In this document: one piece after another, positions 8,770-19,476 of the stretch
How the letters are laid out: each line of letters starts with the position of its first letter
How positions within the stretch are numbered: the first letter of the stretch is position 1
DNA from: Chromera velia
Taxonomy: Eukaryota > Sar > Chromeraceae
Direction of reading: 5' to 3'
Length of the DNA: 19,476 nt
NCBI GenBank assembly: GCA_018398765.1
Contig: JAHBMJ010000320.1
Span: forward strand, 31,375 to 50,850
Notes under the pieces: generated by a model
The model's database searches: none
What the model was told of the DNA's origin: nothing
What the model saw: the letters and a program-made list of their open reading frames with translations, nothing else
Program-made: the position numbers and the translations under genes

Positions 8770-8815
8770 TTAGGCTTTAGGGGTTTAAGGTTTAGGCTAA
8801 ACCCTAAAACCAGGG
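8770..8815. repeat. Degenerate TTTAGGG / CCCTAAA telomere-like stretch
   Basis: GTTTAGGC, TTTAGGGG, GTTTAAGG and GTTTAGG are followed by CTAAACCCTAAAA, so both orientations of the TTTAGGG-type motif meet here. The copies are degenerate and few, so this is an interstitial trace, not a chromosome end. Confidence 0.5.
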
Positions 8816-8845
8816 TTGCTTTTCTGGTCGATAACAGGTCTAGTC

Positions 8846-8873
8846 TACCGGCAATTGCCGGTAACCGGTAATG
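8846..8873 (+). repeat. Palindromic CCGG motif, copy 1
   Basis: Contains a perfect 18-bp palindrome at 8846-8863 (TACCGGCAATTGCCGGTA) followed by ACCGGTAATG. It matches 10353-10380 at 24 of 28 positions. Confidence 0.7.
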
Positions 8874-9749
8874 GCCTCAGTCTGCCTTCCTTTTACCAAC
8901 AAAAAAAATAATAAAAATTAGGGTCCCAAAAAAAAAATTTCGCCTGCAGCACCAACCTTCAAAAACATGTTTTTAAGTGTTTATTGGCATTTGAAAAGCC
9001 TATTCACACACAAAAAAAAATAAAAAAAATATTTAAAAAATATAAATTTTTAACTGTTTCACCCTCTAACAGCTCTGTGACAGCGTCTGTCCAACAACTA
9101 CTCTCTTTTTTAACTTTGCTTCATCTCTCACTGTTCTGTTTCTTTGTATATCAGGCCTTGACCGTCATTAGAGAGCGATCAAAATAAGAGATGGAAAAAG
9201 TTTACTTCTTTCTGAAAAACGAGGAGATGGTAAGCCTGCGGTTCTGTACTTGTGCAGCCCCTGCCCAGTTTGCTGAGAGGGGAGGAGCAAGAAGAACATT
9301 GCCTCCTCAAGCTCCCCCCGTGGTATGGCTGGGTCTAGGGCTGGGTGGTCTCAAACGGAAAGAGGAAGGGGCGGATGCGGTTGCTGCACCGCGGCTGTAA
9401 AAAGAAGTCGGAGCGACCGGCACCTGAGGGGACTGAACATTAGTAGAGGCTGGGGCAAAGGGGGAGAGAACATGAATCATAACTCTTTTTGGAGAGCCTT
9501 CTTCTTCTACGCTGCGTCTCCCTCTTTTCTTCCCTCTTCTCTTTAAAGGTGGCGGGTCTCTGGGCCTTTCTTTTCCCGCCTCCTCTTCTTATACCTGCAC
9601 CTCTTCCTCTACTCTGCCCCCCCCGTTTGCCTCAACATCGTCTCCTACCTCTTCCTCCTCATCCCCTCCCCTCTCCTCCTCTTCTTCTTTGCCATCCCTA
9701 TCTCCGTCCGCTTAATTATAATCATACACAAAGGTCCACAGTGACTTGC

Positions 9750-9885
9750 TTTTCGTTCCTATACTCGCTTTCTTTGTCTCTGTCTGCTCACACACAAACC
9801 CAATTGCCTTTCGTTCATATACTTGCCCTCCCTGTCTCTATAAACGCCCAACCGCCTTTCGTTCACATACTTGCTTTCCCTATCT
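9750..9885 (+). repeat. Three degenerate TTTCGTTC-centred units
   Basis: Units starting near 9751, 9809 and 9857 share TTTCGTTC-N-(T/C)ATACT(C/T)GC followed by pyrimidine-rich sequence. Spacings of about 58 and 48 nt show indels. It looks like a decayed short tandem repeat. Confidence 0.4.
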
Positions 9886-10352
9886 CAGAGTCTGTTCACT
9901 TATTTACTTATGATTCTTTCATGTCTGCTTGCTTGCAGATGGCAAATCTCTACCCCCCTGGGTCTCTGGAGTCAGAGGCCCTTCAAGGTCTCAGACATTA
10001 GCTTTTAGCGGTGGGTCTTTCTTTGGAGGCTGGAGCACTGGATTGGGGGGACCACCTAAACTTTGAGAATCGTACGGGTGCATCTGTCTGGGCCAGCTGT
10101 GGTCATTGCGGCTAGCGGTTCTCTATTTTTTGGTGCCAAGTGTAAGACGGGACCGATCGCTTCGACCTGCGTCATCTTTAAGCACACTGGCCGCATAGCT
10201 GTCCCTACAGATGACGCATTGACTTTTTGAATTGACCTTAAGTCTAGCCTTAAGTACTTGATTGATTGACCTATAACCTAGGACTTAGGTTATTGAAAAG
10301 TGTTAGTGACTGTATGAATTCTGCCAAGTCTTTGTTAACTGCCAGTAAACTC

Positions 10353-10380
10353 TGCCGGTAATTACCGGTTACCGGTAATG
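10353..10380 (+). repeat. Palindromic CCGG motif, copy 2
   Basis: Contains the 14-bp palindrome CCGGTAATTACCGG (10355-10368) followed by the 10-bp palindrome TTACCGGTAA (10369-10378). It is the partner of 8846-8873. The two differences inside the 14-bp core fall at paired positions, so symmetry is preserved. Confidence 0.7.
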
Positions 10381-10482
10381 AAGCTTGTTTACTGCCGAAA
10401 AAATCGGTAACCCTGCCTAAAACATCATTTTTACAGGTATAAACTTAATTTTTTAGTCTGTGCTGCCCATAATCCTCTGACT

Positions 10483-10570
10483 AGGTTTCTAACCTATAAA
10501 CCTAACCTAAAACCTGAACTAACCTTAACCTAAGCCTCCTAACCTGACCTCACCTATTCTAACCTAACCT
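10483..10570 (+). repeat. CCTAA-rich telomere-like stretch
   Basis: Repeated ACCTAA/AACCTAAC/ACCTTAACC units with frequent point changes. It resembles a diverged interstitial telomere-type repeat. Confidence 0.5.
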
Positions 10571-11100
10571 GATTAGATAGATACCTTGAGTTACAAAAGT
10601 TCTCTTATAGCTCATGAAGATCGCTTATGTATTTTTTTAATTCTTTATAACCGATGTTTAGGTGACATTCAAAAGTTTAGGTTTAAGGAGGTTCTAGGGG
10701 AGGTTATTGCAGGCAATATGACTATAAGCGAAAATTGCTGCGAAATTACTTTAAATTTTTTTAAATATACCTAGATCGAAAATTACTCAGCTAAATTACT
10801 TAAGCTTGACTCAAACTTGCAGGGTATATCATACACAGAAGAGCACTAGGAAGACAATGTATAGTGTCAATTAATCTTCGGGGCTAGGTTTTAGCTGGGT
10901 TTTTCCATTTGCCCACACGCTGCGACACGCATATATTAATTACATTAGTACAAAAAGTAAATTCAATACTACGTAAGTGTTTTAATCAGTTGTTTCATCA
11001 GAACAGTTCCGGCCATGCATACATGGTGCGATACATGCATTGGAAAACCGAATGCATTCATGATGCACTGCGGAGACCATGCTTAACTTGAATACCGTGC

Positions 11101-11525
11101 ATGGCTAAACCAAAATCATTCATCCACCCACCTAGCCACCCTCTCATTGATCAGTACAAAAAGCTCTGAATAGTCCTTAGAGAGGAGACAAAGACCTCCA
11201 GAGAAATCCACAAACCAAAACAGCACTAGAAAACAGCAGCGTCTCCGACACACGCGTGCTCCTCGCAGTGGGAGAATGAGCACACAGACTGACCCATGAT
11301 GTGGAGGACAGGACCGAAAGAAACCGAGGAAACACAAACAGCCGGTGGCGCTGTATGATACATCTCCCACTGACCCCCCTTCCTCTTCCCTTTTGTTTCC
11401 TTCCTTCCCCTATAAGAAGACTGTCAGAACTGATTTCCAATCAACCTTCACAGGAGCACTTTGACCCGCGCTGCATGTGTTCCTCTGCATGGGCCTCCTT
11501 TCCTTTCCTTTCCTTTCATTCGGAC
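11101..11525. other. Probable 3' UTR and downstream flank of the HEAT-like gene
   Basis: Lies directly downstream (minus strand) of the TAA at 11528-11526. No further exon is needed by the model. The plus-strand ORF over 11301-11801 is the antisense shadow of the terminal exon and flank. Confidence 0.4.
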
Positions 11526-19390
<7,865 letters not shown>

Positions 19391-19476
19391 CTAAAAATCG
19401 AGCAGAACTTTTCTTCATGACCCTTCCCCTTCCCACAAAGAAACACACAAAGAGAGAGTATCTGCAGTCGAAGGAA

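Larger units (their letters stand above)
8531..11100. other. Long noncoding region with telomere-like and palindromic motifs
   Basis: No protein-like frame was found. It is AT-rich at 8880-9060 and 10240-11000, with a pyrimidine-rich block at 9500-9720, telomere-like stretches near 8770-8815 and 10483-10570, and matching palindromic motifs at 8846-8873 and 10353-10380. The distribution suggests one or more decayed mobile elements; no transposase or reverse transcriptase motif was seen. Confidence 0.45.

Noticed and set aside
10483-10570. True chromosome end
   Set aside because: The units are few, degenerate and internal, with genes on both sides.

Overview
This looks like nuclear DNA from a repeat-rich eukaryote with intron-rich genes. 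The signs are GT-AG introns with matching codon phases, long microsatellites, interstitial telomere-like TTTAGGG/CCTAAA stretches, and no bacterial operon layout or ribosome binding sites. A protist alga such as a chromerid (Chromera/Vitrella type) would fit, but that is an inference from general character, not from a marker gene. The G run at bases 1-12 suggests a contig or gap edge.

Three protein-coding loci can be supported. (1) At 2-1168 (+) is the 3' part of a gene for a cysteine-rich protein of about six tandem units. It is open to the left edge and ends at a TAG. (2) From about 7951 down to 3067 (-) are five dispersed exons of a protein-kinase-like gene: P-loop, VAIK lysine through hinge, catalytic loop and DFG equivalent, APE-to-subdomain IX, and a probable subdomain XI. 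The joins that can be fixed keep phase. Two predicted exons carry in-frame stops and the catalytic loop is degenerate, so it is most likely a decayed gene or pseudokinase. (3) From about 19390 down to 11526 (-) is the 3' part of a large multi-exon gene for an alpha-helical, HEAT/ARM-like protein. It has low-complexity inserts, an acidic loop and a lysine/arginine-rich tail. Twelve exons chain together with consistent phase; only the 3' end of exon E stays ambiguous. Its family is not recognised with confidence.

The rest is noncoding. 1169-2979 and 7952-11525 hold 3' flank, AT-rich decayed repeat DNA, telomere-like motifs and two copies of an unusual palindrome. Introns of the two minus-strand genes are packed with CA/TG, CT/GA and GAAA-type repeats, which create many spurious ORFs on both strands.

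The most interesting signals are: an 87-bp tandem repeat that multiplies a splice acceptor plus the first codons of its exon in frame; a 250-bp direct repeat, carrying a hairpin, on both sides of the kinase catalytic-loop exon; a palindrome pair whose differences preserve the symmetry; and TG/CT tracts or GTCA arrays placed directly against splice sites.
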